In this document: positions 34,453-43,232 of the stretch, one piece after another
Position numbering within the stretch: position 1 is the stretch's first letter
How the letters are laid out: every line of letters begins with the position of its first letter
Origin: Vulcanimicrobiota bacterium
GTDB taxonomy: Bacteria; Vulcanimicrobiota; Vulcanimicrobiia; Vulcanimicrobiales; Vulcanimicrobiaceae
NCBI GenBank assembly: GCA_027306785.1
Contig: DAHUZB010000013.1
Span: 231,581-295,580 of the forward strand
DNA: 64,000 nucleotides
Direction of reading: 5' to 3'
The notes under the pieces: generated by a model
Databases searched by the model: none
The model's input: the letters and a program-made list of their open reading frames with translations, nothing else
What the model was told of the DNA's origin: nothing
Made by a program: the position numbers and the translations under genes

Positions 34453-35499
34453 ATGAAATCGCTCTCCAAGCTCCGCCCGGAGCCCGGCTTCGTGCTGCAC
34501 GAGGTTCCGGTGCCCGCGATCGGGCCGACCGACGTGCTGATCAAGGTCGAAAAAGTCGGCGTCTGCGGCACGGATTTCCACATCTACTCCTGGGACAAGT
34601 GGGCGCAAAACCGGATCAAGCCGCCGCTCGTGATCGGTCACGAATTCATGGGCACGGTCGTCGAGGTCGGCGCCGCGGTTACGCTCGTGAAGCCGGGCGA
34701 TCGCGTTTCGGCCGAGGGTCACATCGCGGATCTCACCTGCGTGCTCTGCCGCACCGGACAAGCGCATATTTGCGAGCACGTGAAGATCATCGGCGTCGAT
34801 CGTGACGGCGCGTTCGCCGAGTATATCGCGATGCCGGAATACAACGTGTGGAAACTCGATCCGGCGATTCCCGATGAGTTCGCCGCAATCTTCGATCCGC
34901 TCGGCAACGCGGTACACACCGTGATGGCCGCGGGGGTGAGCACGAAGAGCGTGGTGATCACCGGCGTCGGCTCGATCGGGCTGATGGCGATTCCGGTCGC
35001 GCGCGCGGCGGGCGCCGCATCGGTCTACGCGATCGACGTGAATCCGGCCAAGCTCGAGCTCGCCAAGCGTCTCGGCGCCGACGAAATTTTCGATGCCCGC
35101 ACGCCCGGCCTGGTCGACGAGATCAAGCGCCGCACGAACGGCGACGGCGTCGAGGTGCTGCTCGAGATGTCGGGCAGCGGCAGCGCGATCGACATGGGCC
35201 TGCAGATGGTGCGTAACGGCGGAACCGCCGCGCTGCTCGGCATCCCGAGCGACAACGTCAATATCAATCTCGCCGAACGCATCATCTTCAAAGGGCTCAC
35301 CGTGCTCGGCATCAACGGGCGAAAGATGTTCGAGACATGGTACCAGACGCAGGCGCTCGTGAAGAGCGGACGCGTCGATCTGCGCCCGATCATCACGCAC
35401 GTGCTGCCGTTCCACGAGTTCGATCGCGCGTTCGAGTTGATGCGTAGCGGCGAAGCCGCGAAGATCGTGCTCGATCTGAAAGGGGATCTCGCCAAGTGA
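34453..35499 (+). CDS. tdh: L-threonine 3-dehydrogenase
   Basis: This zinc-dependent alcohol-dehydrogenase-family enzyme oxidises threonine to 2-amino-3-ketobutyrate. The product has 348 residues from ATG 34453, the start matching the usual N-terminus MKxLxK. It has the catalytic zinc ligands in VGVCGTDFHIYSWDKWAQ and GHEFMG, a structural-zinc-type segment CVLCRTGQAHICEH, and the NAD motif GVGSIGLMAIPVA. ATG 34441 is an upstream alternative. It overlaps kbl by 4 bases; the two form the complete threonine-to-glycine route. Confidence 0.93.
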   Translation: MKSLSKLRPEPGFVLHEVPVPAIGPTDVLIKVEKVGVCGTDFHIYSWDKWAQNRIKPPLVIGHEFMGTVVEVGAAVTLVKPGDRVSAEGHIADLTCVLCRTGQAHICEHVKIIGVDRDGAFAEYIAMPEYNVWKLDPAIPDEFAAIFDPLGNAVHTVMAAGVSTKSVVITGVGSIGLMAIPVARAAGAASVYAIDVNPAKLELAKRLGADEIFDARTPGLVDEIKRRTNGDGVEVLLEMSGSGSAIDMGLQMVRNGGTAALLGIPSDNVNINLAERIIFKGLTVLGINGRKMFETWYQTQALVKSGRVDLRPIITHVLPFHEFDRAFELMRSGEAAKIVLDLKGDLAK

Positions 35500-36713
35500 A
35501 CACCGCCTTCGAGACGCGCCTGCGCAACGAGCTCGGCGACCTGCGTAAAGCGGGCACGTTCAAACATCTGCGGCATCTCACCACGCCGATGGCGCCCGAA
35601 GTACACATGGAAGAGGCGGGCGACGTCATCGTGCTCTCCAGCAATAATTACCTCGGGCTCTCCGATCAGCCCGAGGTGATCGAAGCGGGCATCGAGGGAC
35701 TGAAGAAGTACGGAGCGGGCACCGCGTCGGTGCGCTTTATCTGCGGCACCTTCGATATCCACCGCACGCTCGAAGATCGTATCGCGCAGTTTCTCGGTAC
35801 CGAGGCCTCGCTCACGTACGTCGCGTGTTGGAACGCGAATACCGGGCTCTTCGCGACGATCTGCGGCGAGGGCTCGGCGATCATCTCCGATGAGTTGAAT
35901 CACGCCTCGATCATCGACGGCGTGCGTCTCGCGAGCAAAGCCAAGCGTTCGGTGTACAAGCATGCCGACATGGCCGATCTCGAAGCCAAGCTGAAGGAGG
36001 CGAACGCCCTTCGACAGGCTCAGGGTGACACCAGTGCGCCGATTCTCGTGGTGACCGACGGCGTGTTCTCGATGGAGGGCTCGATCGCGAAGCTGCCCGA
36101 GATCGTGGCGCTCTGCAAGAAGTACGATGCCGTGAGCGTGGTCGACGATTCGCACGGTACCGGCGTGATGGGCAAGACCGGACGCGGCACGATCGAGCAC
36201 TTCGGGCTCACCGGTCAGGTCGACATTATCACGGGAACCCTCGGCAAAGCGCTCGGCGGCGCGGCGGGCGGCTTTATCGCCGGAAGCCGCGCGCTCGTGG
36301 ATATGTTGATCCAGCGTTCGCGTCCGCAGCTCTTTTCGAACGCGCTGCCGCCGACGGTCGCCGCGAGCTCGCTCGCCGCGCTCGACTATCTCGACGCGCA
36401 TCCCGAGATGGTCGATCGCTTGCGCGAGAACGTGGCCTACTTCCGGGCCGGATTGCAGCGGATCGGATTCAAACCGCTCGACGGGCCGAGCGCGATCGTC
36501 CCGATCATCGTCGGCGATACCGCGTTTGCGATCGCGATGAGCGACAAGCTGCTCGAGCGCGGCATCTTCGTCACCGGCTTCGGCTTCCCGGTCGTCCCCG
36601 AGGGCACCGCGCGCATTCGCACGCAGCTCTCGGCCAAACTCACCAAGGACGAGATGGATCGCGCCCTCGCCGCCTTCGAAGCGGTAGGAAAAGAAGTGGG
36701 CTTACTCACCTAA
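35496..36713 (+). CDS. kbl: 2-amino-3-ketobutyrate CoA ligase (glycine C-acetyltransferase)
   Basis: A 405-residue PLP enzyme that splits 2-amino-3-ketobutyrate with CoA to glycine and acetyl-CoA. Family marks are SNNYLGLSDQPEV, ADELNH-like SDELNHASIIDG, VVDDSHGTGVMG and the PLP-lysine segment TGTLGKALGGAAGGF. The segment ALRQAQGDT (about residues 171-179) is encoded by a 27-base dispersed repeat inserted in frame, in a region where homologues usually have a shorter loop. The enzyme probably tolerates it as a surface loop. Confidence 0.93.
   Translation: MNTAFETRLRNELGDLRKAGTFKHLRHLTTPMAPEVHMEEAGDVIVLSSNNYLGLSDQPEVIEAGIEGLKKYGAGTASVRFICGTFDIHRTLEDRIAQFLGTEASLTYVACWNANTGLFATICGEGSAIISDELNHASIIDGVRLASKAKRSVYKHADMADLEAKLKEANALRQAQGDTSAPILVVTDGVFSMEGSIAKLPEIVALCKKYDAVSVVDDSHGTGVMGKTGRGTIEHFGLTGQVDIITGTLGKALGGAAGGFIAGSRALVDMLIQRSRPQLFSNALPPTVAASSLAALDYLDAHPEMVDRLRENVAYFRAGLQRIGFKPLDGPSAIVPIIVGDTAFAIAMSDKLLERGIFVTGFGFPVVPEGTARIRTQLSAKLTKDEMDRALAAFEAVGKEVGLLT
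36006..36032. repeat. Dispersed repeat inside kbl
   Basis: The 27-base element GCCCTTCGACAGGCTCAGGG plus TGACACC sits in frame within kbl and is translated as ALRQAQGDT. An exact inverted copy lies at 36722-36748. The core CTTCGACAGGCTCAGGGTGA is a motif I recognise from many bacterial genomes, mostly intergenic. Confidence 0.9.
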
Positions 36714-36721
36714 GCCTGCCC

Positions 36722-36748
36722 GGTGTCACCCTGAGCCTGTCGAAGGGC
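36722..36748. repeat. Inverted copy of the kbl repeat
   Basis: GGTGTCACCCTGAGCCTGTC plus GAAGGGC is the exact reverse complement of 36006-36032 over all 27 bases. It lies 8 bases after the kbl stop and just before the terminator hairpin. Confidence 0.9.
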
Positions 36749-36758
36749 GGTCACAAAC

Positions 36759-36792
36759 GAACGAACCCGGCGCGATCGCGCCGGGTTCGTTC
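36759..36792. terminator. Bidirectional terminator between kbl and the lipoprotein gene
   Basis: The 34-base sequence is a perfect palindrome centred on GCGCGATCGCGC with outer arms GAACGAACCCGG and CCGGGTTCGTTC. It serves the convergent kbl and the minus-strand gene ending at 36811, with a T-rich stretch on the plus side. Confidence 0.85.
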
Positions 36793-36810
36793 TCTTTCCA
36801 CGGGCGTGCC

Positions 36811-38193
36811 CTAGTTGAGCACGACCCAGTCGCGGATGCCGCCGGCCGCGCCGGAGGTGTAGAGGATCGTTCCGTTGCCGGAGTCGTCGACCTGAATCGT
36901 CGCGAGCGTCTGCCCCGACGAGTTCTTGACGGTGCCGCTCAGTTCGTGGTCGCCGTTCGAGGTGAGCGTGATCACGTTGCCGCTCTGCGCGTCGGTGAGC
37001 GTAATGTTCGCGGTGCCCATCGAGTCGTCGTCACCGAGCGCGATGGCGGCGGTTCCGCTCAGCGTCGAGACTTGCGTGCCGCCGTTGACCAGCCATGCGG
37101 GCGGCGTGCCTTGTGCGATCGACATCGAGGCGACCGCGCCGAGATAGCCGGTTCCGGCGATCTGGAGCTGCAATTGCGTCGTGCCGCCGTGCCACCCATG
37201 ATCTTGGGGCGCGCTCGCGACGCCCGGTCCGGGTGAAGCGCTCGGCGATGCGCTGGGATTGGTCGACGGTGACGCCGAGGGCGCGGGCGACGGCGTCGTT
37301 TGCGTGCCGACGAGCGTGCCGGCGAAGCCGACCTCGAACGGCGTCGGCGACGCGGTCGGGCTCGGCGATGCACTCGGCGATGCGCTCGCGTCCGGCGATG
37401 CGCTTGCGGAGGGACTCGGAGCGGGGCTGCCGCCGTCCTGACCGCCGTCGTCGTTCGGATCCACCTTCGGTGCGTCGACGGTAGCGACGTTGGCGTCGCC
37501 GCAATTGATCGCGTTGCTGTTTCCGAAGATGCAGGTGAAGCCGTTCTGCGAGAACGGCGGCGCGCTCGGCGCGGCCGCGACGGTCTGTTCGATGCTGATC
37601 TGCGTCAGCGCGTTCGATGTCGGATCGGTGGTAAAGCTCAGGTTATCCGACTTGTAATCCACGATCGCACCGGTGCGATCGTACAGGGTCTCGGTGCCCT
37701 GCGAGGTGCCGCCCGTCGCCGTGAACGTGACGTTCATGACGATCAGCTTGCGCGGCTGCGTGCACGCCTGATCGTAAAAGAACTCGATCGTCTCGCTCTG
37801 TGCTCCCGCGCCGGTGCTGTTCTGGGTGAACTCCACCCCGTTCGAGCAGACGGGCGTCGGTGAGCCGGTCGGCATCGGCGTGGGCGACGCGCTCTGCGCG
37901 TGAGCGCGTTGCTGCGCCACGTGCGCGGCAATCGCGCGACGCAACGCAAAAACGACCGCGCCGTTTACGCTGCCGAATTGATTGACGTTGAGGCTGCTGC
38001 CCGCAACATTGAGGGCCGAGGACGCGGTGCTGTGCCCGCTCGTAACCGCCGCCGGAGCGCTGCTCGTCGGGCCTCCGCCCGAGGGTGCGCTCGGAACCGC
38101 CGAACTGCCGCCTCCTCCTCCGCCGCCGCAGGCGACGAGCGAGGATATGGCAAGTAGAGCGGCCAGCGAGCGGAATGGGTGTGCGATCTCCAT
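36811..38193 (-). CDS. Large Ser/Pro/Gly-rich lipoprotein
   Basis: A 460-residue protein starting at ATG 38193 with a lipoprotein signal; the lipobox LVAC is followed at once by a run of seven glycines. Two low-complexity tracts of Ser-Pro-Ala repeats (ASASPDASASPSASPSP, and again ASPSTNPSASPSASPGPG) separate beta-rich blocks. The C-terminal block has a possible pair of repeats (ITLTSNGDHELSGTVKNSSG). No enzyme motif is seen. It is likely a surface or periplasmic structural protein. Confidence 0.75.
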   Translation of the reverse strand: MEIAHPFRSLAALLAISSLVACGGGGGGGSSAVPSAPSGGGPTSSAPAAVTSGHSTASSALNVAGSSLNVNQFGSVNGAVVFALRRAIAAHVAQQRAHAQSASPTPMPTGSPTPVCSNGVEFTQNSTGAGAQSETIEFFYDQACTQPRKLIVMNVTFTATGGTSQGTETLYDRTGAIVDYKSDNLSFTTDPTSNALTQISIEQTVAAAPSAPPFSQNGFTCIFGNSNAINCGDANVATVDAPKVDPNDDGGQDGGSPAPSPSASASPDASASPSASPSPTASPTPFEVGFAGTLVGTQTTPSPAPSASPSTNPSASPSASPGPGVASAPQDHGWHGGTTQLQLQIAGTGYLGAVASMSIAQGTPPAWLVNGGTQVSTLSGTAAIALGDDDSMGTANITLTDAQSGNVITLTSNGDHELSGTVKNSSGQTLATIQVDDSGNGTILYTSGAAGGIRDWVVLN

Positions 38194-38266
38194 AATGCTC
38201 TCCACAAAAAAGACAAGGGCCGTTGTACCCAGTCTCTCTCCAACCATCGACCGATTGAAACAGCTT

Positions 38267-38836
38267 GTGGCAAAACTTTACTTCCGCTACTCCGCGATGA
38301 ACGCGGGCAAATCGACCGCGCTGATCCAAGTCGCGCACAATTACGAAGAGAACGACCGACAGGTGGTGCTCTTTACCGCTGCAATCGATGACCGCTTCGG
38401 CAGCGGGCTGATCACCTCGCGCATCGGCCCGCAGCGCGAAGCGCGAACGTTCGATTCTGTGCTCGATTTTTATGCGGAAATTGCAATGATGAGCGCGATT
38501 TCATGCGTATTGATCGACGAAGCGCAGTTTCTCACGCCCGATCAGGTGCGTCAGCTCCATCGCGCGGCGCATCTGCTCGATATCCCGGTCATCTGCTACG
38601 GCATCCGCAGCGACTTCGCGGGCGAGCCCTTTCCGGGCAGCGCCTATCTGCTCACCCTTGCGGACAGTCTGGAAGAGTTGAAAAACATTTGCAGTTGCGG
38701 GCGAAAGGCCACGATGAATCCGCGCTTCGATGCCCGCGGCGAGCGGATTCGCAGTGGTGCACAGGTAGCGATCGAGGGCGTCGTCGAGTACCGGCCGATG
38801 TGCGCGCGCTGCTTCTACGGCGGATTATCCCGGTAA
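38267..38836 (+). CDS. tdk: Thymidine kinase
   Basis: A 189-residue type II thymidine kinase that salvages thymidine. It starts at GTG 38267 with AKLYFRYSAMNAGKSTALIQV (P-loop NAGKST), and has ISCVLIDEAQFLTPDQVRQL with the catalytic DE pair. The C-terminal zinc site is formed by CSCGRKA and MCARCF, and lid residues by VICYGIRSDFAGEPFPGS. It is divergent from the lipoprotein gene. Its 3' end overlaps the converging hisD by 12 bases. Confidence 0.94.
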   Translation: MAKLYFRYSAMNAGKSTALIQVAHNYEENDRQVVLFTAAIDDRFGSGLITSRIGPQREARTFDSVLDFYAEIAMMSAISCVLIDEAQFLTPDQVRQLHRAAHLLDIPVICYGIRSDFAGEPFPGSAYLLTLADSLEELKNICSCGRKATMNPRFDARGERIRSGAQVAIEGVVEYRPMCARCFYGGLSR

Positions 38837-40078
38837 CAGGCGCAGGTCGGCGGCGCGTTCGTGCGCCGCGAGCCCTTCGGCGCGCGCAATCGTGCTCGCG
38901 TCGCGTGCGATGCGGCGATCGATCGCTCCGCGCGCGCGTTCGTACGTGCGCACCGTGAGAAACGTATAGACCGAAAGCCCCGAACTAAAGCGCGCGCTGC
39001 CGTGCGTCGGCAGGACGTGATTCGGGCCCGATCCGTAGTCCCCGAACACCTCACCCACGCTCGCGCCGACGAAGAGCGTGCCGTAGACGCGAACGCGCTC
39101 GGCGAGTGCCTCGGCATCGCGGCCTTGCAACGCCAAATGCTCCGGTGCACATGCATCGCAGAGCGCCGGAATCTCTGCGAGCGGCGCGACGACCGCGGCG
39201 CCGCCGTTTGCGAGCGCCTCGCGCGCCGTCGCTGCCGTCGTGAGGGTATCGAGCTGCGCGCGCAACTCGTCATCCACGGCATCGGCGATCGCCGCGCTCG
39301 TGGTGACGAGGATCGCGCGCGCGTGCGGATCGTGCTCGGCTTGGGCGAGCAGATCGGCGGCGACGATACGCGGATCGGCGCCCTCGCTTGCGACGACGAC
39401 GATCTCCGATGCGCCCGCGAGCGCATCGATCCCGCACGTGCCGTACACCGCGCGTTTGGCGGCGGTTACGTAAGCGTTACCGGGACCGGCGATGAGATCG
39501 ACGCGCGCGATGCGCTCGGTTCCGTAGGCGAGCGCGGCGATCGCGTGCGCGCCGCCGATTTCGTAGAGCTCGTCGATCCCGGCGATGCGCGCGGCTGCTA
39601 AGATCGCATCGCTTACGCGGGGCGTGCAGACGACACGCTGCGCGACGCCCGCGACCCGTGCGGGAATCGCCGTCATCAGCAGCGACGACGGCAGCGGATG
39701 ACGCCCGGCCGGAACGTAAAGACCGACGCGCGCCATCGGCACGAGACGATGTCCGAGTTCGACGCCGTGCATGGTGGTCGTGAGGTTGGAGAACGCTTCA
39801 CGTTGCGCGCGCGCGAAGGTGTCGATGCGCGCGGCCGCGCTTGCAAGCGCGGAGCGCAGCTCCGCATCGAGCGATGCGTAGGCGCGTTCGATCTCGTCGT
39901 GGGGGACGCGCCGCGGTGCGGGGTCGCCGAAGCGCTGCGCGTAGTACGCGAGCGCGGGATCGCCTTCGCGCCGCACGCGCGCGACGATCTCATCGACGTC
40001 GGGAAGGGCGTGCTCATCCGCGCGCGCGAGCATCGTCCGCGCATCGACGCGCGCGAGGAGTGATGTGGTTGCGTTCAT
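38825..40078 (-). CDS. hisD: Histidinol dehydrogenase
   Basis: HisD performs the last two steps of histidine synthesis, histidinol to histidine. The 417-residue protein has MARVGLYVPAGRHPLPSSLLMTAIPA, the family signature IGGAHAIAALAYGTERIARVDLIAGPGNAYVTAAKRAV, the zinc and catalytic region LLAQAEHDPHA, and SVGEVFGDYGSGPNHVLPT. It is the last gene of the operon, whereas in many bacteria it is second. Its ATG overlaps the hisAIE stop by 4 bases. Confidence 0.95.
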   Translation of the reverse strand: MNATTSLLARVDARTMLARADEHALPDVDEIVARVRREGDPALAYYAQRFGDPAPRRVPHDEIERAYASLDAELRSALASAAARIDTFARAQREAFSNLTTTMHGVELGHRLVPMARVGLYVPAGRHPLPSSLLMTAIPARVAGVAQRVVCTPRVSDAILAAARIAGIDELYEIGGAHAIAALAYGTERIARVDLIAGPGNAYVTAAKRAVYGTCGIDALAGASEIVVVASEGADPRIVAADLLAQAEHDPHARAILVTTSAAIADAVDDELRAQLDTLTTAATAREALANGGAAVVAPLAEIPALCDACAPEHLALQGRDAEALAERVRVYGTLFVGASVGEVFGDYGSGPNHVLPTHGSARFSSGLSVYTFLTVRTYERARGAIDRRIARDASTIARAEGLAAHERAADLRLLPG

Positions 40079-41301
40079 ACGGCCCTCGAAGCAAGGTGCG
40101 CCATCACGTCGGCGATGCCGATACCGGCCGCCTGCATTTTGACGGTCATGAAGTAGAGCAGATCCGCGCATTCCCACGCGACCTCATCGCGGGTGCGCGC
40201 TTCGACGACCTCGCACGCTTCTTCGGTGATCTTCTCGCCGAGGAGCAGCGGTTCGTCGAGCAGACGTCGCGTGTAGGAGCGCAGGTCGCCGCTTGCGGCG
40301 CGCGCCGCGATCCGTTGCTGTAGCGTATGCCAGGTGAAGGCGTCGGCGCCGAAGCAGGTCGGCGAGCCGGTATGGCACGTCGCGCCGCGCTGCTCCACGA
40401 AGAAGCGCAGCGTGTCGCGATCGCAATCGAGATCGACGCGCACGAGGCGCTGGGTATCGCCCGAGGTATCGCCTTTGCGCCAGAGGGCGCCGCGGCTGCG
40501 GCTGAAGTAGGTGCCGCTCCCGTCGCGTAGCGCCGCGCGCAGCGACTCGGGGGAGGAGTAGGCGAGCATGCGCGCCCCGCCGTCGCGCGCGTCGCACACG
40601 ATCGTCGGGATCAGCCCGTTCATCTTCTCGAAGTCGGCGAGCGCGATGACGACCTCGATCGGATCGATCAGACCGGTGTAGATCGCCATCCCCGCCTGCA
40701 CGTCGATCTCGTCGCGGTCGAGCGCGACGATCTCATCGACGCTGCGCACGCCGCCCGCAACGGTGAACGTCCCTTCGATTTCGGCGCGGAGCGCGCGCGC
40801 TCGATCGAGATCGAGCCCGCCGAGCATGCCCTCGCGCTCGATCTGGGTGAAGAGAAAGCCGCCGCAGTACGGCGCAAGTTCGCGTGCCCGTGCGAGCGGC
40901 GTCGTCTCCGTCGTGCGGCGCCAGCCGTGCGTTGCGACGCGGTCGTCGCGGGCGTCGAGCGCGACGATCGTGCGCTCGCGCGGCAGCGCCTTGAGCAGCG
41001 CGGGCGTGGCCGCGGTGCCGATGATGAGCGACTGCGCGCCCGCGCGCAGGTAGCGTTTGGCGATCTCCGCGTCGCGAATTCCCCCGCCCACGCGGCAGCG
41101 CGCGCGTGCGCAGATCTGCTCGATGAGCGCGCGATTCTCTCCCGTGCCGCGCGCGGCATCGATGTCGATTACGGCGATCTCGCCGCAGCGGCCGAAGCGC
41201 TCGGCCAACGCGAAGACGTCGTCGCGTTCGATGACGGGGCGTTCGCCCTGCTGAAGCTGCACGGCTTTGCCGCCGACGATATCGATGCTGCCGACGATCA
41301 T
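40075..41301 (-). CDS. hisA: HisA-HisI-HisE trifunctional fusion
   Basis: One 408-residue chain appears to hold three histidine enzymes. Residues 1-240 form the HisA isomerase barrel, with Asp7 in VGSIDIVGGKAVQL and the second catalytic Asp in VALDARDDRVATHGW. About residues 240-325 form HisI cyclohydrolase, with LAYSSPESL, GTYFSRSRGALWRKGDTSG, DCDRDTLRFFVEQRGATCHTG. About 330-408 form HisE pyrophosphohydrolase, with EKITEEACEVVEA and WECADLLYFMTVKMQ. HisI-HisE fusions are common; the added HisA is unusual. No internal stop or frameshift is seen. Confidence 0.93.
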   Translation of the reverse strand: MIVGSIDIVGGKAVQLQQGERPVIERDDVFALAERFGRCGEIAVIDIDAARGTGENRALIEQICARARCRVGGGIRDAEIAKRYLRAGAQSLIIGTAATPALLKALPRERTIVALDARDDRVATHGWRRTTETTPLARARELAPYCGGFLFTQIEREGMLGGLDLDRARALRAEIEGTFTVAGGVRSVDEIVALDRDEIDVQAGMAIYTGLIDPIEVVIALADFEKMNGLIPTIVCDARDGGARMLAYSSPESLRAALRDGSGTYFSRSRGALWRKGDTSGDTQRLVRVDLDCDRDTLRFFVEQRGATCHTGSPTCFGADAFTWHTLQQRIAARAASGDLRSYTRRLLDEPLLLGEKITEEACEVVEARTRDEVAWECADLLYFMTVKMQAAGIGIADVMAHLASRAV

Positions 41302-42050
41302 GCGCGCACCGTCACGCCGCGCCGCGCGCAGGCATCCTTTACCTCGCCGATCCGCAGGACGCCGTCGTGGAAGACCGACGCGGCGAGTGCCGCATCCGCT
41401 CCCGCTTCGAACGCGTCGGCGAACGAATCGAGCGCGCCCGCGCCGCCCGACGCGACGATCGGTATCCGGAGTGCCGCGCGAGCCGCCGCGATCAGCTCGG
41501 TGTCGAAGCCCCGCTGCGTTCCGTCGCGATCGATGGAGGTGAGCAACAGCTCGCCCGCACCGAGTTCTTGCGCTTGGAGTGCCCATGCGATCGGGTCGCG
41601 CGGCACGCGCACCTGCGCGCTGTGCGTGGCAATCTCGTAGCCGTTGGGCGCGTGCCGCGCGTCGATCGAGATGACCACGCACTGGCGCCCGAAGCGCTCG
41701 GCCGCGCGTGCGAGTAACCCGGGATCCGCGACGGCGGCGCTGTTGATCGCGACCTTATCGGCGCCCGCGTCGAGCAGGCGCGCGATATCCTCCACGCTGC
41801 GTACGCCCCCGCCGACCGCGAGCGGCACGTCGATCGCGGCGCTCACCGCCGCCACGGTGTCGAGGGCGGATGCGCGGCCTTCGTTCGTGGCCGAGACGTC
41901 GAGCAGTACGATTTCATCGATCCCCTCATCGCAGTAGCCGCGCGCGGCGTCGACCGGATCGCCCGCGTCGCGGAGCCCACGAAAGTTCACGCCTTTGACG
42001 ACGCGTCCGCCCGCGATGTCGAGACAGGCGATCACGCGCTTTGCAAGCAT
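41298..42050 (-). CDS. hisF: Imidazole glycerol phosphate synthase cyclase subunit
   Basis: HisF forms the imidazole ring from PRFAR using ammonia supplied by HisH. The 250-residue barrel has the start LAKRVIACLDIAGGRVVKGVNF (catalytic Asp in ACLD), PLAVGGGVRSVEDI, DKVAINSAAV and the second catalytic Asp in LLTSIDRDGTQRGFD. It overlaps the hisH 3' end by 19 bases and hisA by 4. Confidence 0.96.
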   Translation of the reverse strand: MLAKRVIACLDIAGGRVVKGVNFRGLRDAGDPVDAARGYCDEGIDEIVLLDVSATNEGRASALDTVAAVSAAIDVPLAVGGGVRSVEDIARLLDAGADKVAINSAAVADPGLLARAAERFGRQCVVISIDARHAPNGYEIATHSAQVRVPRDPIAWALQAQELGAGELLLTSIDRDGTQRGFDTELIAAARAALRIPIVASGGAGALDSFADAFEAGADAALAASVFHDGVLRIGEVKDACARRGVTVRA

Positions 42051-42643
42051 GACGCCTCCCGCGCGAGCGTGACGAACGCGTCGAGCACGCCGCGGCCGTA
42101 CGCGCCGCTGCGTTCGGGATGGAATTGCACGCCGAGCACCGCGCCGCGCCGTGCCGCGCTCACGAAGCGCTCGCCGTCGAGTTCGGTCGTCGCGATCGCG
42201 CAGGCGCTGATCGGCGGCGCGAACGTGTGCGCGAAGTACGCCCAATCCGCGGAGCCGTCGCTCCTCTCGACGCGGTTCCAGCCCATGTGCGGCAATCGCG
42301 CCGTGCGCAGCGCGCGCACGTGGCCGTCGAAGATGCCGAGCCCGCGTGCTTGCGGCGCCTCGTCGCTGCCTTCAAAGAGCAGTTGATAGCCCGCGCAGAT
42401 GCCGAGCAGCGGCACGCCGCGCCCGACTGCTCTCAGCAGCGGAGCGCGCAGTGCGAGGCGATCGAGTTCGGCGGCGATGTAGCCCAGGTGCGCGACACCC
42501 GGCAGCACGAGCGCGTCGCACGCGTCGAGCTCCGGCTGCGCGCGTACGAATGAGACGCGCGCGCCGCTGCGTTCGATCGCGCGTGCGACGTTCGCGCGGT
42601 TCGCGGCGCCGAGATCGAGGATGCCGATCGATGGCGTGGACAT
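42032..42643 (-). CDS. hisH: Imidazole glycerol phosphate synthase glutaminase subunit
   Basis: The 203-residue class I glutamine amidotransferase partner of HisF. The nucleophile Cys is in LLGICAGYQLLFEGS, the catalytic His-Glu in VQFHPERSGAYG. The family segments ILDLGAANRANVARAIERSGA, LVLPGVAHLG and LPHMGWNRVE are all present. The start ATG 42643 is 4 bases after the hisB stop. Confidence 0.95.
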   Translation of the reverse strand: MSTPSIGILDLGAANRANVARAIERSGARVSFVRAQPELDACDALVLPGVAHLGYIAAELDRLALRAPLLRAVGRGVPLLGICAGYQLLFEGSDEAPQARGLGIFDGHVRALRTARLPHMGWNRVERSDGSADWAYFAHTFAPPISACAIATTELDGERFVSAARRGAVLGVQFHPERSGAYGRGVLDAFVTLAREASCLQSA

Positions 42644-42647
42644 GACG

Positions 42648-43232
42648 TTAGTAGGTTCCTTTGGTCGAAGCGATGGAGGTCGACGCGGAGGGATCGATCG
42701 CCCACGCTCGCGCGCAGGCGCGGGCGGCGGCTTTGAACGCGCCCTCGACGACGTGATGTGGGTCGTCACCGGCCAAGCGATCGACGTGGAGCGTGAGTCG
42801 CGCATGTTGCGCGAAGCTCGCGAAGACGTGCGGTACGAAGACGCTCTCGAGATCCTCGATGCGCTCGTGCGTGAGGTCGAGCGCGGTGCGCGACCATGCG
42901 CGTCCGCCGAGATCGACCACCGCGCGCACGAGCGCGTCGTCCATTGGAATCGAGGCTTCGCCGTAGCGCACGATGCCGGTGCGCTCGCCGAGGGCCGCGT
43001 CGAGTGCTTGACCGAGCGCGATCGCCGTGTCTTCGACCAGGTGGTGGCGGATCGCATCGAGCGAGCGCGCCTCGATCCGACAGCCGATCCGTGCATGAAA
43101 CATAAAAGCGAGCAGCAGGTGATCGAACATTGCGAGTCCGGTGCGAATCTCGCGCGTCCCCGGATCGTCGAGGGAGAGATCGACGCGAACGTCGGTCTCG
43201 GCGGTGGTGCGCCGCACGGAGCCGCTACGCAT
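42648..43232 (-). CDS. hisB: Imidazoleglycerol-phosphate dehydratase
   Basis: HisB dehydrates imidazole glycerol phosphate. The 194-residue monofunctional form has the manganese-binding histidine clusters: FDHLLLAFMFHA, IRHHLVEDTAIALGQAL and DDPHHVVEGAFKAAARA. There is no phosphatase domain, so histidinol-phosphatase must be encoded elsewhere. It overlaps hisC by 8 bases. Confidence 0.96.
   Translation of the reverse strand: MRSGSVRRTTAETDVRVDLSLDDPGTREIRTGLAMFDHLLLAFMFHARIGCRIEARSLDAIRHHLVEDTAIALGQALDAALGERTGIVRYGEASIPMDDALVRAVVDLGGRAWSRTALDLTHERIEDLESVFVPHVFASFAQHARLTLHVDRLAGDDPHHVVEGAFKAAARACARAWAIDPSASTSIASTKGTY

Noticed and set aside
37200..37450. Short tandem DNA repeats in the lipoprotein gene considered as a CRISPR or minisatellite.
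   Set aside because: They are in-frame Ser-Pro-Ala codon repeats of a coding low-complexity tract, with no spacer structure.
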